From: Treponema saccharophilum DSM 2985
Lineage (GTDB): Bacteria > Spirochaetota > Spirochaetia > Treponematales > Treponemataceae
NCBI RefSeq assembly: GCF_000255555.1
Contig: NZ_AGRW01000038.1
Location: 1 to 63,392, forward strand
Direction of reading: 5' to 3'
Length of the DNA stretch: 63,392 nt
The notes beneath the pieces are model-generated. The model saw nothing but the letters and a program-made list of their open reading frames with translations. It searched no databases and was not told the origin of the DNA. Shown here piece after piece: positions 9,266 to 18,325 of the stretch; the first letter of the stretch is position 1, and every line of letters starts with the position of its first letter. The translations under genes and the position numbers were made by a program.

Positions 9266-10519
9266 ATGAAAAAAAATCGCACAGCTTTCCGCATCGCCGC
9301 AGTTGTCGCCGGTGCGCTTGTCTCCCTTCTTGCTTCTTCATGCCATGACGTCATATTCGACGACATAAGAAAGGAAGTGAAGCTTGAGGACGCGCAGGTT
9401 TCCGGTTCCATAAATTCGATTGTCCGCTACCTCGTGAAAAACGTTCCCGTCGAGACGACAAATGACGACGGTACCGTTACCGAGTCTTTCGAGAATATCG
9501 ACTATCTTTTCACGCAGACCGGAAGAATATGGAAGAAAGACGCGTCATATGAAAAGCCGCACGGATGGAGCGAGGTCAAAAAGCCTGAGTCCGACGCCGA
9601 TTACAAATATGTGAACAAGCTCGCCGCCGATTCCGATTACCTTTACGCGCAGCTGACTCTTATAAACGAGGATACCGACGACGAGGAGCTTGAGTCTTCC
9701 GGATGCCAGCTTTTCTATTCTGCCGATGGCGGCGAGTCGTGGAATCCCGTGTCGGTTTCGCTCGACGGTACCGACACCGACACGTTCGCGAGCGGAAGTG
9801 CCGTCCTTTTCTGCACGAACGCCATTAAGAACGAGCACCGGAAAGCGTTCGTCAAAATCTCGTACACGTCGTCCTCGACTTCGAACACAAAGACGCGCCT
9901 TTTCGAGCTGAACGGCGGAACTGCCTCTGACGTGACCGAAACGTATGCGTCGACTGACCTTTCCTCGGGAACGGATGACGACGACGAAAAATCGACCGGC
10001 GCAAAGTCGTGCGCGTATTTCAACGGGAACTATTATTTCTCTTCGAGCCTGGCGATGGTGACCGACGAGAGCGCCGATGCTGATGCGACGTACATCTACT
10101 ATTCTTCCGGCGACATAATCTACTATTCCGCCGACGGAACGATTTCCGACGGGAAATTCGCGGACTATGTCGATGTCGGATGCAGCACGATTTATTCGAT
10201 GTCGCTTACGAAAGATTACCTGTATCTCGGAACAGCCGACGGAATCGAGCACGTCGCATTCGAGAAAGACGAAAACGATGAGCCGACGCGCGTTCCAACA
10301 TCGTCGACGTCCGACTTCAGCACGAACGCGGCTTCGGCGCTGTCGTCTTATTACGAGGTTAACTGCGTCCTCGCTGTTGACCCGACAAGAAGCGAGAGCG
10401 CGAACGCGATATACGGAACGTCCGTTTTCTCCGGCTCGCCGAGCAGCACGGGCGCGTCGCAGAGCAATGTCGGCTTGTGGGCGTATTTCTCGTCACGCGG
10501 AAGCTGGAATCTGGAATAG
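9266..10519 (+). CDS. Hypothetical lipoprotein
   Basis: 417 residues. A lipoprotein signal peptide ends at the lipobox LASSC with Cys26, so the mature protein should be lipid-anchored facing the periplasm or surface. The mature part is rich in Asp, Ser and Thr and has recurrent YLY/LFYSADGGESW and YYSADGTISDG segments, reminiscent of BNR/sialidase-type beta-propeller repeats, but I cannot place it in a family. The start at 9266 is chosen because GAGGTG lies 6 bp upstream and the signal peptide begins there. It follows the barrel gene by 33 bp and is closed by a strong terminator. Confidence 0.72.
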   Translation: MKKNRTAFRIAAVVAGALVSLLASSCHDVIFDDIRKEVKLEDAQVSGSINSIVRYLVKNVPVETTNDDGTVTESFENIDYLFTQTGRIWKKDASYEKPHGWSEVKKPESDADYKYVNKLAADSDYLYAQLTLINEDTDDEELESSGCQLFYSADGGESWNPVSVSLDGTDTDTFASGSAVLFCTNAIKNEHRKAFVKISYTSSSTSNTKTRLFELNGGTASDVTETYASTDLSSGTDDDDEKSTGAKSCAYFNGNYYFSSSLAMVTDESADADATYIYYSSGDIIYYSADGTISDGKFADYVDVGCSTIYSMSLTKDYLYLGTADGIEHVAFEKDENDEPTRVPTSSTSDFSTNAASALSSYYEVNCVLAVDPTRSESANAIYGTSVFSGSPSSTGASQSNVGLWAYFSSRGSWNLE

Positions 10520-10539
10520 CATCATTTTTTGAGGGAACG

Positions 10540-10568
10540 AACGCCGGCATTTTGTCGGCGTTTTTTTG
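10540..10568 (+). terminator. Rho-independent terminator
   Basis: AACGCCG, nine-base loop, CGGCGTT, then a T-run. It closes the barrel/lipoprotein transcript. Confidence 0.85.
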
Positions 10569-10789
10569 TTTTGCGCTGTCCGCGATTCCCGTTGATATAG
10601 TCGATTGACGCGAAAAGTGCCATTCTGAACGGATGCCGAATCGCATTCGGCATGACAAAACAAAATAAACGGTTTTTCCGGATAGAGCCGAAAAAAATCA
10701 TCATGCCGAACGGTTTTCGCACGAAAATTCGTTTCAGCATCGCTCTTATTTCAGTTTTCAGTTTCAGGAACATGATTTCGGAGGAAACT

Positions 10790-13156
10790 ATGGATTTGTT
10801 CGACACTAAACCGCTGCGCGAGCCGCTCGCATCGAGAATGAGGCCGCGCAACCTCGACGAATACGTCGGGCAGGCGCACATAATCGGGAAGGGCAGGCTG
10901 CTCCGGCGCGCGATTCAGGCGGACCAGCTTACGAGCGTGATTTTCTACGGGCCGCCCGGAACAGGAAAGACGACGCTCGCGCGCGTGATTGCGAACCACA
11001 CGAAATCGAATTTCGTGACGCTGAACGCCGTTCTTACCGGAGTTGCAGATATCCGCGAGGCGATAAAGAATGCCGACGACTGGAAAAAGCATTACGACAA
11101 GCGGACAATCCTTTTTGTCGACGAGGTCCACCGGTGGAACAAAAGCCAGCAGGATGCGCTTCTTCCCTGGGTCGAGAACGGAACGTTCATCCTTATCGGG
11201 GCCACGACGGAAAATCCCTTTTTCGAGGTGAACCGCGCGCTTGTGAGCCGTTCCCGCGTCTTCCAGCTCAAGCCGCTTTCCGACGACGATTTGATGAAAG
11301 CTGCCCGGCAGGCGATAAGAGATTCGGCTCGCGGATACGGAAGATGGCGCGTCGAATTCGAGGACGGCGCGCTCGAGCATTTGGTGCGGACTGCAAACGG
11401 GGATGCGCGCTCGCTCCTGAATGCGCTTGAGCTTGCGGTTGAGACGACCCCTGAAAAATGGCCGCCCGCCGACGGCTCGATAATTTACATATCGAAGGAA
11501 ACGGCCGAGGAATCGATTCAGAAAAAAGTCGTCCTCTACGACAAGGACGGCGACTACCATTACGACATAATAAGCGCGTTCATAAAGTCGCTCCGCGGGC
11601 GGGATCCCGACGCCGCGATGTATTGGCTTGCGCGGATGGTTCGGGCGGGGGAGGACGCGTCGTTCATTTTCAGGAGGATGCTCATCAGCGCGTGCGAGGA
11701 CACGGGGCTTGCCGACCCGAACGCGATAACGGTCGTGCAGAGCTGCGCCTCGGCGTTCGACCGCGTGGGGATGCCGGAAGGTCGGTATTTCCTCGCCCAT
11801 GCCGCGCTGTATCTTGCCACCGCGCCGAAATCGAATTCGAGCATGGCGTTTTTTGATGCGCTTTCGTCGGTCGAGAAGGAGGACGCGGACGTTCCGAACC
11901 ATCTCCGCGACTCAAGCCGTGATGCGGAGCAATTCGGGCACGGCGACGGGTACCTTTATCCGCATGCCTACCGCGACCATTGGGTTGCCCAGCAGTATCT
12001 TCCGTCCGCGCTTGTCGGCCGCGTGTTCTACACGCCGACGGAACAAGGATACGAGGCAAAAATCCGGGAAGATGTGCTCCGCCGCCGCGAGATTCAGATT
12101 TCCGCGATTCTAGAGAAGACGGTGCGGAAACCGGATTCCGGCGCTTCTTGCGGAATGCACCCGCTTCCGAAATTCGCCGCCGACTTCGCAAATCCGTTCG
12201 GGGAATGGTGGACTGGAAGCGTGTTCGGGATAAATTCCGTTCAGAAAGAGGAGAACCTGACCTATTCGCCCGAGGACGAAAAAAAAGAGGACGCGCTTTC
12301 CCGCGCCGACAAATCGTGGAGATGCCGTATCGAATCGAACCGCGCGGAAGTTCTCTCGCAGCTCCGCGACGCGATGATTTCGATTGCCGAGCTGAAACGC
12401 CATTCGCGCTCGCTCGTCATGGGGGCGGACGACGGCCTTCTCATTTGGGAAGTGGCGCGGAAAACGCCGGAAGGAATCACGTGCGGAACGTGCCGCAGCG
12501 ATGACGGAATGAAAATCCTCGAGCAGTATTCCCGCACGCTCGACGATTTGGACAGACCAGTCCTCGTTCTGGGAACCGATTTGCCGTCCGCGCTTCTCCA
12601 TTTCCGCGGCAAAGAAATCGAATTCGACCGGATTTTCGTCAGAGAGCCGTTCCGGACGGCCGATTCTATTTCCGATTTCGCCGGTTCGCTCCGAGCCGCC
12701 TCCGACGGTTCCGGCTTTCATGGGCGGATTGTCGTCTCCCAGCGCGTGCCGAAAAACGGGCAGCGGCTTTCCGCCCTCGTCTCAAAAATCGCCCCGCCGT
12801 CCTCCGACATTCTTTCCCTTTCCGAGTCGATGCGGAAAGCCGAGGACGAATTGTTCGCGGATTCCGCGCTCGGCGGGATGTTCTCGTGGGATGGAAGCGA
12901 CGTGTCGCGCGTTTTGAAAGAGCGCGGATTTTCCGTCGTCCTCGCGTCGAAGCGGATTGAGGAGAAGCGGCGCGTGAGCGACGGCGAAATCGATGCGTGG
13001 TTCGATTCCGCGCGCTCGCAATACGGAAAGGCGGTCGTCCCGGCTCTCGGCGGCGGCGCGGAAAGGGTGCGGAACCATCTCAAATCGTTCTGCCGCTCGT
13101 CCCTTGTCTCGTGGCAGAGCGAGATTCTTTTCCTTTCAATCGATGTCGTTCGTTGA
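10790..13156 (+). CDS. rarA: Replication-associated recombination ATPase RarA fused to a C-terminal domain
   Basis: 788 residues. The first ~430 are a complete RarA/MgsA/WRNIP1 AAA+ ATPase, a clamp-loader-like protein acting at stalled replication forks. Walker A GPPGTGKT is at 54-61, Walker B VDEVH near 108, sensor 1 GATTENPF, and then the C-terminal [14 protein letters not shown] region. The remaining ~350 residues are extra and contain a Rossmann-like pattern ([23 protein letters not shown]) resembling a degenerate class I methyltransferase fold. RarA fused to an unknown domain is a known architecture (annotated so in cyanobacteria and others). SD GGAGG at 10780-10784 fixes the start. Confidence 0.92.
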   Translation: MDLFDTKPLREPLASRMRPRNLDEYVGQAHIIGKGRLLRRAIQADQLTSVIFYGPPGTGKTTLARVIANHTKSNFVTLNAVLTGVADIREAIKNADDWKKHYDKRTILFVDEVHRWNKSQQDALLPWVENGTFILIGATTENPFFEVNRALVSRSRVFQLKPLSDDDLMKAARQAIRDSARGYGRWRVEFEDGALEHLVRTANGDARSLLNALELAVETTPEKWPPADGSIIYISKETAEESIQKKVVLYDKDGDYHYDIISAFIKSLRGRDPDAAMYWLARMVRAGEDASFIFRRMLISACEDTGLADPNAITVVQSCASAFDRVGMPEGRYFLAHAALYLATAPKSNSSMAFFDALSSVEKEDADVPNHLRDSSRDAEQFGHGDGYLYPHAYRDHWVAQQYLPSALVGRVFYTPTEQGYEAKIREDVLRRREIQISAILEKTVRKPDSGASCGMHPLPKFAADFANPFGEWWTGSVFGINSVQKEENLTYSPEDEKKEDALSRADKSWRCRIESNRAEVLSQLRDAMISIAELKRHSRSLVMGADDGLLIWEVARKTPEGITCGTCRSDDGMKILEQYSRTLDDLDRPVLVLGTDLPSALLHFRGKEIEFDRIFVREPFRTADSISDFAGSLRAASDGSGFHGRIVVSQRVPKNGQRLSALVSKIAPPSSDILSLSESMRKAEDELFADSALGGMFSWDGSDVSRVLKERGFSVVLASKRIEEKRRVSDGEIDAWFDSARSQYGKAVVPALGGGAERVRNHLKSFCRSSLVSWQSEILFLSIDVVR

Positions 13157-13181
13157 AAGCGGGAACGCCTTTTGCTATAAT
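13153..13181 (+). promoter_or_regulatory. Sigma-70-type promoter of guaB
   Basis: TTGAAA (13153-13158), 17 bp, then a perfect TATAAT (13176-13181). The -35 overlaps the rarA stop codon; guaB starts at 13248. Confidence 0.8.
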
Positions 13182-13247
13182 CATTCAATTTTATCCAAAT
13201 CAAAACGGTCTTTGACCAGACACAATTTCTACAAAATGGAGAGAAAC

Positions 13248-14756
13248 ATGGCGTTTTATTTTTCAGAACCGTCACACACTTTCGGTGAGTATCTTTTGGT
13301 TCCCGGCTATTCGAGCGAGAACTGCATCCCCAGCAACGTTTCGCTCAGGACGCCGCTCGTGCGCTTCAACAAGAAGGGAGGCGAGGAACCTGCGATTTCG
13401 ATGAACATCCCGATGGTTTCGGCGGTCATGCAGGCGGTTTCTGATGACAAGCTCGCCATCGCCCTCGCAAAGGAAGGCGGAATCTCATTCATTTACGGAA
13501 GCCAGTCGATTGAGGACCAGGCGGCCATGGTCGCCCGCGTGAAAAGCTACAAGGCCGGATACGTTACCTCCGATTCCAACGTCCGCCCCGACCAGACGCT
13601 TGAGGAAGTCATCGCGCTTTCTGAGAAGACCGGCCACTCGACATGCGCAGTCACCGAGGACGGAAGCGCGCACGGAAAACTCGTCGGAATCATAACATCG
13701 AAGGATTTCCGGATTTCGCACTGCAAATCGGGCGCGAAAGTCAGCGAGTACATGACGCCGCTTTCCGACATGGCTGTCGGGCATGAGGGAATAACGCTCA
13801 GCGAGGCGAACGAAATCATCTGGGACAAAAAGGTCAACCAGCTTCCCGTAATAGACAAGGACGGAAAACTCGTCTCCCTTATTTTCAGAAAGGATTATTC
13901 GACGCACGAGACGTATCCCAACGAGCTTCTCGACTCGAACCACCGCTATATCGTCGGTGCCGGAATCAACACCCGCGACTACATGGAGCGCGTTCCTGCC
14001 CTTATCGAGGCTGGCGCGGATGTCTTCGTCCTCGACTCGAGCGAAGGATATTCGTACTGGCAGGCGAAGGCGCTCAAGGATATCCACGAGAAATTCGGAA
14101 AGGATGTGAAAGTCGGTGCCGGAAACGTTGTCGATGCCGAGGGATTCCGCTTCCTCGCCGAGGCTGGGGCTGATTTCGTCAAAATCGGAATCGGTGGCGG
14201 CTCAATCTGCATCACTCGCGAGCAGAAGGGAATCGGGCGCGGACAGGCGACGGCGACAATCGAAGTTGCAAAAGCCCGCGACGAATATTTCAAGGAGACG
14301 GGAATCTACGTTCCTGTCTGCTCCGACGGCGGCATCGTCCACGACTATCACGTGACGCTTGCGCTCGCCATGGGCGCTGATTTCGTGATGCTCGGCCGCT
14401 ATTTCGCGCGCTTTGAGGAATCTCCCTCGAACAAGCTCGTCGTCAACGGTCAGTACGTCAAGGAATATTGGGGAGAAGGCTCGAACCGCGCGCGCAACTG
14501 GCAGAGATACGACCTCGGCGGAAAGAAGGGAATGGCATTCGAGGAAGGCGTCGATTCCTACGTTCCGTATGCGGGACATTTGCATGACGGCGTTGGGATG
14601 ACGCTCAAAAAGGTCGCGCACACGATGTGCAACTGCGGCGCCCTCACGATTCCCGAACTTCAGGAAAAAGCGAAGCTCACGCTCGTCTCAAGCGTCTCCA
14701 TCACCGAAGGCGGCGCCCACGACGTAATCGTAAAGAACACCTCGCTCCAGAGCTGA
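13248..14756 (+). CDS. guaB: Inosine-5'-monophosphate dehydrogenase
   Basis: 502 residues. IMPDH oxidises IMP to XMP with NAD+, the committed step of GMP synthesis. The (beta/alpha)8 barrel is split by a CBS pair at about residues 95-215 ([29 protein letters not shown]). The catalytic loop is [17 protein letters not shown] with nucleophile Cys321; GGGS replaces the usual GPGS. The flap region [18 protein letters not shown] departs from the common form, so this is a divergent branch. SD GGAGAG lies just upstream of ATG 13248 and the gene has its own promoter and terminator. Confidence 0.94.
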   Translation: MAFYFSEPSHTFGEYLLVPGYSSENCIPSNVSLRTPLVRFNKKGGEEPAISMNIPMVSAVMQAVSDDKLAIALAKEGGISFIYGSQSIEDQAAMVARVKSYKAGYVTSDSNVRPDQTLEEVIALSEKTGHSTCAVTEDGSAHGKLVGIITSKDFRISHCKSGAKVSEYMTPLSDMAVGHEGITLSEANEIIWDKKVNQLPVIDKDGKLVSLIFRKDYSTHETYPNELLDSNHRYIVGAGINTRDYMERVPALIEAGADVFVLDSSEGYSYWQAKALKDIHEKFGKDVKVGAGNVVDAEGFRFLAEAGADFVKIGIGGGSICITREQKGIGRGQATATIEVAKARDEYFKETGIYVPVCSDGGIVHDYHVTLALAMGADFVMLGRYFARFEESPSNKLVVNGQYVKEYWGEGSNRARNWQRYDLGGKKGMAFEEGVDSYVPYAGHLHDGVGMTLKKVAHTMCNCGALTIPELQEKAKLTLVSSVSITEGGAHDVIVKNTSLQS

Positions 14757-14797
14757 TGAAAAATCGCAGCGGATGCTTATAACGGCTGACTGCTGAG

Positions 14798-14835
14798 AAA
14801 AAAAGGACTTGTTCACTCGGGCAAGTCCTTTTTTT
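14798..14835 (+). terminator. Rho-independent terminator of guaB
   Basis: AAAAAAAGGACTTG and CAAGTCCTTTTTTT flank a short loop. The A/T tails make it potentially bidirectional. Confidence 0.9.
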
Positions 14836-15224
14836 ACGAGTGCTTTCGACTGCGCTCGACTACCTTATTTCGATGCTGAACCGCAAGATGCCTGAAACTC
14901 GACATTCGGGCTATTTAAACTGGAAATAGAAAAGTGTTCCCTACCAGTATAAAAAAATCGCTCCTTTGCTCTTTCCCATTCCACAACTACAGAATAAACA
15001 ACACCAAAGTATAAAAGTTTTTCAGATTGTCTGTCTGACGGTCCGGTTTTATGTGAGCTTTTCCGATTTCAGTGACTATAAATGCAATTATCCGGAATAT
15101 GTTGTTTCAATTGACGATTTCGATTTTTCACAAATTCGAGGAAAGAAAAAGAGGAGCCGTGAAAAAACACGCCTCCCCATCTTATATCCGGGATGAAAAG
15201 CGGAAAAACACTTTTCCGTGCGGT
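14836..15224. other. Intergenic region without a recognisable gene
   Basis: About 390 bases. They include TTTCGACTGCGCTCGACTA (near 14846), a motif that looks like a generic interspersed repeat, AT-rich text with no convincing coding frame, and two hairpins near the right end: GAGG..CGTG/CACG..CCTC (about 15160-15178) and CGGAAAA/TTTTCCG (15200-15217). The latter may terminate the leftward gene at 15225. Confidence 0.4.
15199..15218 (-). terminator. Possible terminator of the 15225-15656 gene
   Basis: CGGAAAA-loop-TTTTCCG hairpin followed on the minus strand by a short T-tract. The tail is weak. Confidence 0.4.
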
Positions 15225-15656
15225 CTATCTCTCTTTCGAGAAGAAAAATCCCAGAAGCGCGAGAATCCATCCGACGAAAATCAGGATGAGCCCGAATCCC
15301 GGAGTTGCACCAGTCGCTTTTGCCGCGAATTTTGCGATTCCCTTTACCGCCTGGCTCTGGTTCAGGAAGCTGAACGCCATATAAAGCCCGCCCAAAACAG
15401 AAACGACGAGCGCGACAAGCTTGAGCATTTTCCCGTTCCTGATTTTTATGAACGCCAATGCGATTCCCGCCGCCGCCCCGATGAACGCGAGCAGCGCGCT
15501 TATCCGTGTCACGCCGCTTCCGTCCGTTATCATGCCGAATGCCGTGGGGCCGTTGCCGATTTTTGTCGAGACGAGCGGAAGAAAACACCCGACGACAACG
15601 AGCGCCATGCCGACCGCGTAAAGGCAGCCCTTCACGTCGAATCCCTTTTTTGCCAT
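15225..15656 (-). CDS. Small integral membrane protein, function unknown
   Basis: 143 residues with four predicted membrane helices (about 10-30, 50-68, 76-94, 118-138). The N-terminus MAKKGFDVKG and C-terminus FFFSKER are charged, suggesting cytoplasmic ends. AAAATGGCA is preceded by AAGGAGAAC, a good SD. I do not recognise the family. The histidine phosphatase gene lies upstream on the same strand about 100 bp away. Confidence 0.7.
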   Translation of the reverse strand: MAKKGFDVKGCLYAVGMALVVVGCFLPLVSTKIGNGPTAFGMITDGSGVTRISALLAFIGAAAGIALAFIKIRNGKMLKLVALVVSVLGGLYMAFSFLNQSQAVKGIAKFAAKATGATPGFGLILIFVGWILALLGFFFSKER

Positions 15657-15753
15657 TTTGTTCTCCTTATCTGAAAAATCGCATTGCGATTTCGTTTCTG
15701 ATAATGATATATGTTTTTCGCCTGTCCGTCAGTGGCGCACTGACAGCAAAAAA

Positions 15754-16296
15754 TCAGAAATCGTATCTTCGGAGCGCGCAGTTTTCCATGCGGAACGAGA
15801 TGAATTCCTCCGTCGTCAAATCCGCGTTGAAGTACGATTCCACGCTGCGCGCGATGCCGTTGTGCCCAACGAGAAGCCGCGTTTTTCCCGAACCGTCGCG
15901 CGTGATTTTGTCGAGGAAGTTGTAGATTCTCTGCGTCACGCGCAGCATCGACTCTCCGTTCCCGTAGCTGTTGCAGATTTGCTTCTGCGCCGCGCGGAAT
16001 TCCTCCGCCGTGTTGAGCGTTCCCTCGTATTTTCCGCAGTTGCGCTCGACAAGCGACTTTTCCTCGATTGCGGGAATCTGAAGCATTTTCGAGACGATGA
16101 ACGCCGTCTCCTTTGCGCGGCTGAGCGGCGAAAAGAGAATCTCGTCGATTTTCGTCCTGTCCTCAAGAAGTTTCCGCCCGAGGTTTTCAGCGTCCCGCCT
16201 TCCCTGTTCCGAAAGCGATATGTCCGTCAGCCCGCATATTTTGTGCTCGACGTTCCAGAACGTCTCCCCGTGGCGCGTGAAATAAAGTGTTCCCAT
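15754..16296 (-). CDS. Histidine phosphatase family protein (phosphoglycerate mutase-like)
   Basis: 180 residues of the branch 2 histidine phosphatase fold. The phospho-acceptor motif TRHGET has His9, SPLSRAKET carries the second Arg, and GHNG near residue 140 holds the second catalytic His. Possible roles include cofactor-dependent phosphoglycerate mutase-like or alpha-ribazole/sugar phosphatase activity; the substrate cannot be assigned from sequence. A promoter lies upstream at 16371-16399. Confidence 0.87.
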   Translation of the reverse strand: MGTLYFTRHGETFWNVEHKICGLTDISLSEQGRRDAENLGRKLLEDRTKIDEILFSPLSRAKETAFIVSKMLQIPAIEEKSLVERNCGKYEGTLNTAEEFRAAQKQICNSYGNGESMLRVTQRIYNFLDKITRDGSGKTRLLVGHNGIARSVESYFNADLTTEEFISFRMENCALRRYDF

Positions 16297-16370
16297 TTTT
16301 GCCCCCTTTTCGATTAGACTTGCCCGGAAGCTCCTTTTTCGGACGGATTTATCCTCTTCCGCACTGTCCT

Positions 16371-16399
16371 ATTATAGTATGGCCTATTCCAAAAACCAA
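16371..16399 (-). promoter_or_regulatory. Promoter of the histidine phosphatase gene
   Basis: On the minus strand TTGGTT (16399-16394), 17 bp, TATAAT (16376-16371), about 75 bp before ATG 16296. Confidence 0.6.
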
Positions 16400-16436
16400 C
16401 AAATCGCCAAGGCGCATTTCTTTTGTCGGTTAATTT

Positions 16437-16464
16437 TTGACGCGTCCGTTTTTTGCCCTATAAT
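16437..16464 (+). promoter_or_regulatory. Promoter of the RHH-FliG/MotA-like operon
   Basis: TTGACG (16437-16442), 16 bp, TATAAT (16459-16464), 26 bp before the start codon. This is one of the best sigma-70-type promoters in the window; I see no sigma-28-type flagellar promoter. Confidence 0.75.
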
Positions 16465-16489
16465 CATCTTGAATCGACAAGGAGGCTGT

Positions 16490-17344
16490 ATGGCTAAAAT
16501 CGAATTTGAAATCGACGATGAGATTGCCGGAAAACTCGGCGAATTCACTTCTTCCACGGGGATTCCTGTGGAGACGCTTTGCTCGCTGTTCGTTAGGAAG
16601 GTCGCTTCCGAGCAGCGCATTCCGTTCGAGGTTTCCGTAAAAAGAAAGTCTTTTTTGGGAGAAAGTTTCCGGAATACCGACCCCGCGGTTCTTTCCCGCG
16701 TCCTCCAGTCGTCGGGCGACAGCGTTTGCGCGTCCGTCCTTTCTTCGCTTGATTCCGGGAAGGCCGCGATACTCATGGAATCGTTCCCCGTGGAGCGGCA
16801 GGCGAACATCTTTTCGATTATGTCGATGGGCGGCGGTTTTTCAAAAAGCGTCATGGAAGCGATTGAGAAGAGCGTCCTGAGCGAAGTCGTTGACGAGCAG
16901 AACAAGGAAAGCTCGTCCCTGTTCGACATCGAAACTTCCGCGCGTATTTTTTCGGCGATGAACTATAACTCGTGCGAAAAAGTCCTTCCGCTTATTCAAA
17001 AATTGTCGCCCGAAACATTCAGCGAACTGGACAAGCGCATTTTCAGATTCGAGGATATCGTGCTGCTCGACGACCGCTCTATTCAGAAAATGCTCCGCGA
17101 GTTGGATTCGGTTGAGCTTGCAAAAGCGTTGAAAGGTGCCGACAGCGAGGTGTGCGACAAAATCTACAGGAACATGTCGAAGCGCGCCGCCACCATGCTC
17201 GAAGAGGAAATCGAGTACCTGGGGCACATCGGCATAGGAAAAATCAACGAGGCGAAGCAGAAAATAGTCTCCGTGATACGCCGGCTTGAAGAGTCCGGAG
17301 AGGTTGTCATAGTCCGTCCTGGCGAGTACGAAGATTTTATCTAA
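16490..17344 (+). CDS. FliG-like protein with a RelB/DinJ-type ribbon-helix-helix N-terminus
   Basis: 284 residues. Residues 1-48 read as a RelB/DinJ ribbon-helix-helix: a short beta strand (IEFEIDDEI), two helices, then the family ending FVRKVASEQRIPFEV. Residues ~62-190 resemble the FliG middle domain (PAVLSRVL, SLDSGKAAILMESFP, then IETSARIFSAMN). Residues ~186-284 are a clear FliG C-terminal domain: FRFEDIVLLDDRSIQKMLRE, ALKGAD, NMSKRAATMLEEE, IRRLEESGEVVI. FliG_N, which binds FliF, is missing. Of the E. coli MotA-contact charges, equivalents of K264 (K215), R281 (R232) and D288/D289 (E238/E239) are present, while R297 aligns with Gly. SD GGAGG upstream of ATG 16490. This may be a cytosolic or DNA-associated FliG paralogue; the function is inferred only. 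Confidence 0.85.
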   Translation: MAKIEFEIDDEIAGKLGEFTSSTGIPVETLCSLFVRKVASEQRIPFEVSVKRKSFLGESFRNTDPAVLSRVLQSSGDSVCASVLSSLDSGKAAILMESFPVERQANIFSIMSMGGGFSKSVMEAIEKSVLSEVVDEQNKESSSLFDIETSARIFSAMNYNSCEKVLPLIQKLSPETFSELDKRIFRFEDIVLLDDRSIQKMLRELDSVELAKALKGADSEVCDKIYRNMSKRAATMLEEEIEYLGHIGIGKINEAKQKIVSVIRRLEESGEVVIVRPGEYEDFI

Positions 17345-17391
17345 AAGTCACCACTCTGCTTTTCAAAAATGATTTTTTATGGAGGAAAAAA

Positions 17392-17799
17392 ATGAAATTC
17401 ACAGAAGAAGAGATGGAAATCGCGCGTGCGATAGTCAAGGAGTTTTTCTCGTTGAGCGAAACAGCCCGCCGCGAAGGGCTTCTCGCCCTTGATTGGGTTT
17501 TGGGTGAAGGCATCGTTTCGTCTAGCATCGGCGGAAAATACGGAGAGTTCGCGCAAATCCTTCTGAAGAATGTCGTCGACGGCATTGATTTGAGCGCTGT
17601 TCAGCAGATTGGAAAGACTCTCGCCGCTTCTTCGGAACTTTCCGATGGCGACAACGCGCTTTTCGAGATGATAATCTGCGGTGTCGAAAGCATACAAGTC
17701 GGCGACAACCCCCGCATTCTCGCGCAAAAACTCGCCGCTTTCACCGGCATCGAAAACTACAACAGCTTCCTCACCGATTTGGGCGCGAATGACTACTGA
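17392..17799 (+). CDS. Soluble MotA-like protein (cytoplasmic segments only)
   Basis: 135 residues with no hydrophobic helix long enough to span a membrane. Residues ~17-34 (EFFSLSETARREGLLALD) match the MotA cytoplasmic loop of Gram-positive/spirochaetal MotA, and LLKNVVDGIDLSAV matches the next loop segment. MIICGVESIQVGDNPRILAQ near the C-terminus matches the MotA cytoplasmic tail after the last helix. So both cytoplasmic parts are kept and the four membrane helices are absent. Arg26 and Asp34 occupy the places of E. coli MotA R90 and E98, which contact FliG. It lies 47 bp after the FliG-like gene with SD GGAGG, then a terminator. A partner role with that protein is inferred. Confidence 0.8.
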   Translation: MKFTEEEMEIARAIVKEFFSLSETARREGLLALDWVLGEGIVSSSIGGKYGEFAQILLKNVVDGIDLSAVQQIGKTLAASSELSDGDNALFEMIICGVESIQVGDNPRILAQKLAAFTGIENYNSFLTDLGANDY

Positions 17800-17807
17800 T
17801 TTTTCTG

Positions 17808-17846
17808 AGCCGCCTGGGGATTCAGCCTTGGGCGGCTGTTTTTTTC
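17808..17846 (+). terminator. Rho-independent terminator
   Basis: AGCCGCC (17808-17814), loop, GGCGGCT (17831-17837), then seven T. It ends the FliG/MotA-like operon. Confidence 0.9.
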
Positions 17847-17861
17847 GTGCATGGGGCGCTG

Positions 17862-18074
17862 TCATAGCGGAGACGATATTTTTTGCGAAATCAGCCGGTC
17901 AATGTCGGTGAATGCGTTTTCTATCGCCTCGGAGTGGTACATTTCGTACATGCCGATTATGAAATCGGTTAGGCCAAACTCATCCAGCGTCTTCAGGATT
18001 TTGTCGGCGGTTGTGTTTTTGTGGGCGGCATATTGCTCCAACAGAAAAGTGAAGAACTCCATTTCTTTAGGCAT
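17862..18074 (-). CDS. DUF3791-like small protein
   Basis: 70 residues, all helical, no signal peptide. MEFFTFLLEQYAAHKNTTAD, LKTLDEFGLTDFI and MYEMYHSEAIENAFTDID match the DUF3791 family as I know it. Such proteins commonly sit beside DUF3990 genes in gut bacteria. The start at 18074 is preferred over 18140 because GAGGAGA precedes it and the homologous region begins there. It is the last gene of a three-gene minus-strand operon. A role as partner or antitoxin of the DUF3990 protein is inferred. Confidence 0.75.
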   Translation of the reverse strand: MPKEMEFFTFLLEQYAAHKNTTADKILKTLDEFGLTDFIIGMYEMYHSEAIENAFTDIDRLISQKISSPL

Positions 18075-18079
18075 TTTTT

Positions 18080-18325
18080 TCAGTCTCTCCTCAGGTATAG
18101 GGAATTCTGTGGGCTTCCGGTCACCTGCTCCGCTTCCCACATGTCAAAAATACCCAGCGGACTGAATTCCCACATCTCAAGAGCGGGATTGCATAGCATC
18201 CTGTATGTCTCTGAGTACAAGAACTTTCGGAGCGAGTCGAGAAAACTGTATCCGTATTTGTTGCTGATTTCGAGAGCGATGCTCTTGTCGTAAAAATCGA
18301 GGATATATGGAAGTTCCTTTTTCAT
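18080..18325 (-). CDS. Small protein of the DUF3990/DUF3791 module
   Basis: 81 residues. The compact sequence (LDFYDKSIALEISNKYGYSF, FDMWEAEQVTGSP near the end) resembles short proteins found between DUF3990 and DUF3791 genes. The ATG overlaps the stop of the DUF3990 gene (ATGA), indicating translational coupling, and the stop lies 5 bp before the DUF3791 start. Function unknown. Confidence 0.72.
   Translation of the reverse strand: MKKELPYILDFYDKSIALEISNKYGYSFLDSLRKFLYSETYRMLCNPALEMWEFSPLGIFDMWEAEQVTGSPQNSLYLRRD

Noticed and set aside
14966-15196. Plus-strand frame in the 14.8-15.2 kb spacer
   Set aside because: No SD, no homology-like pattern, ends in hairpin sequence; left as intergenic.
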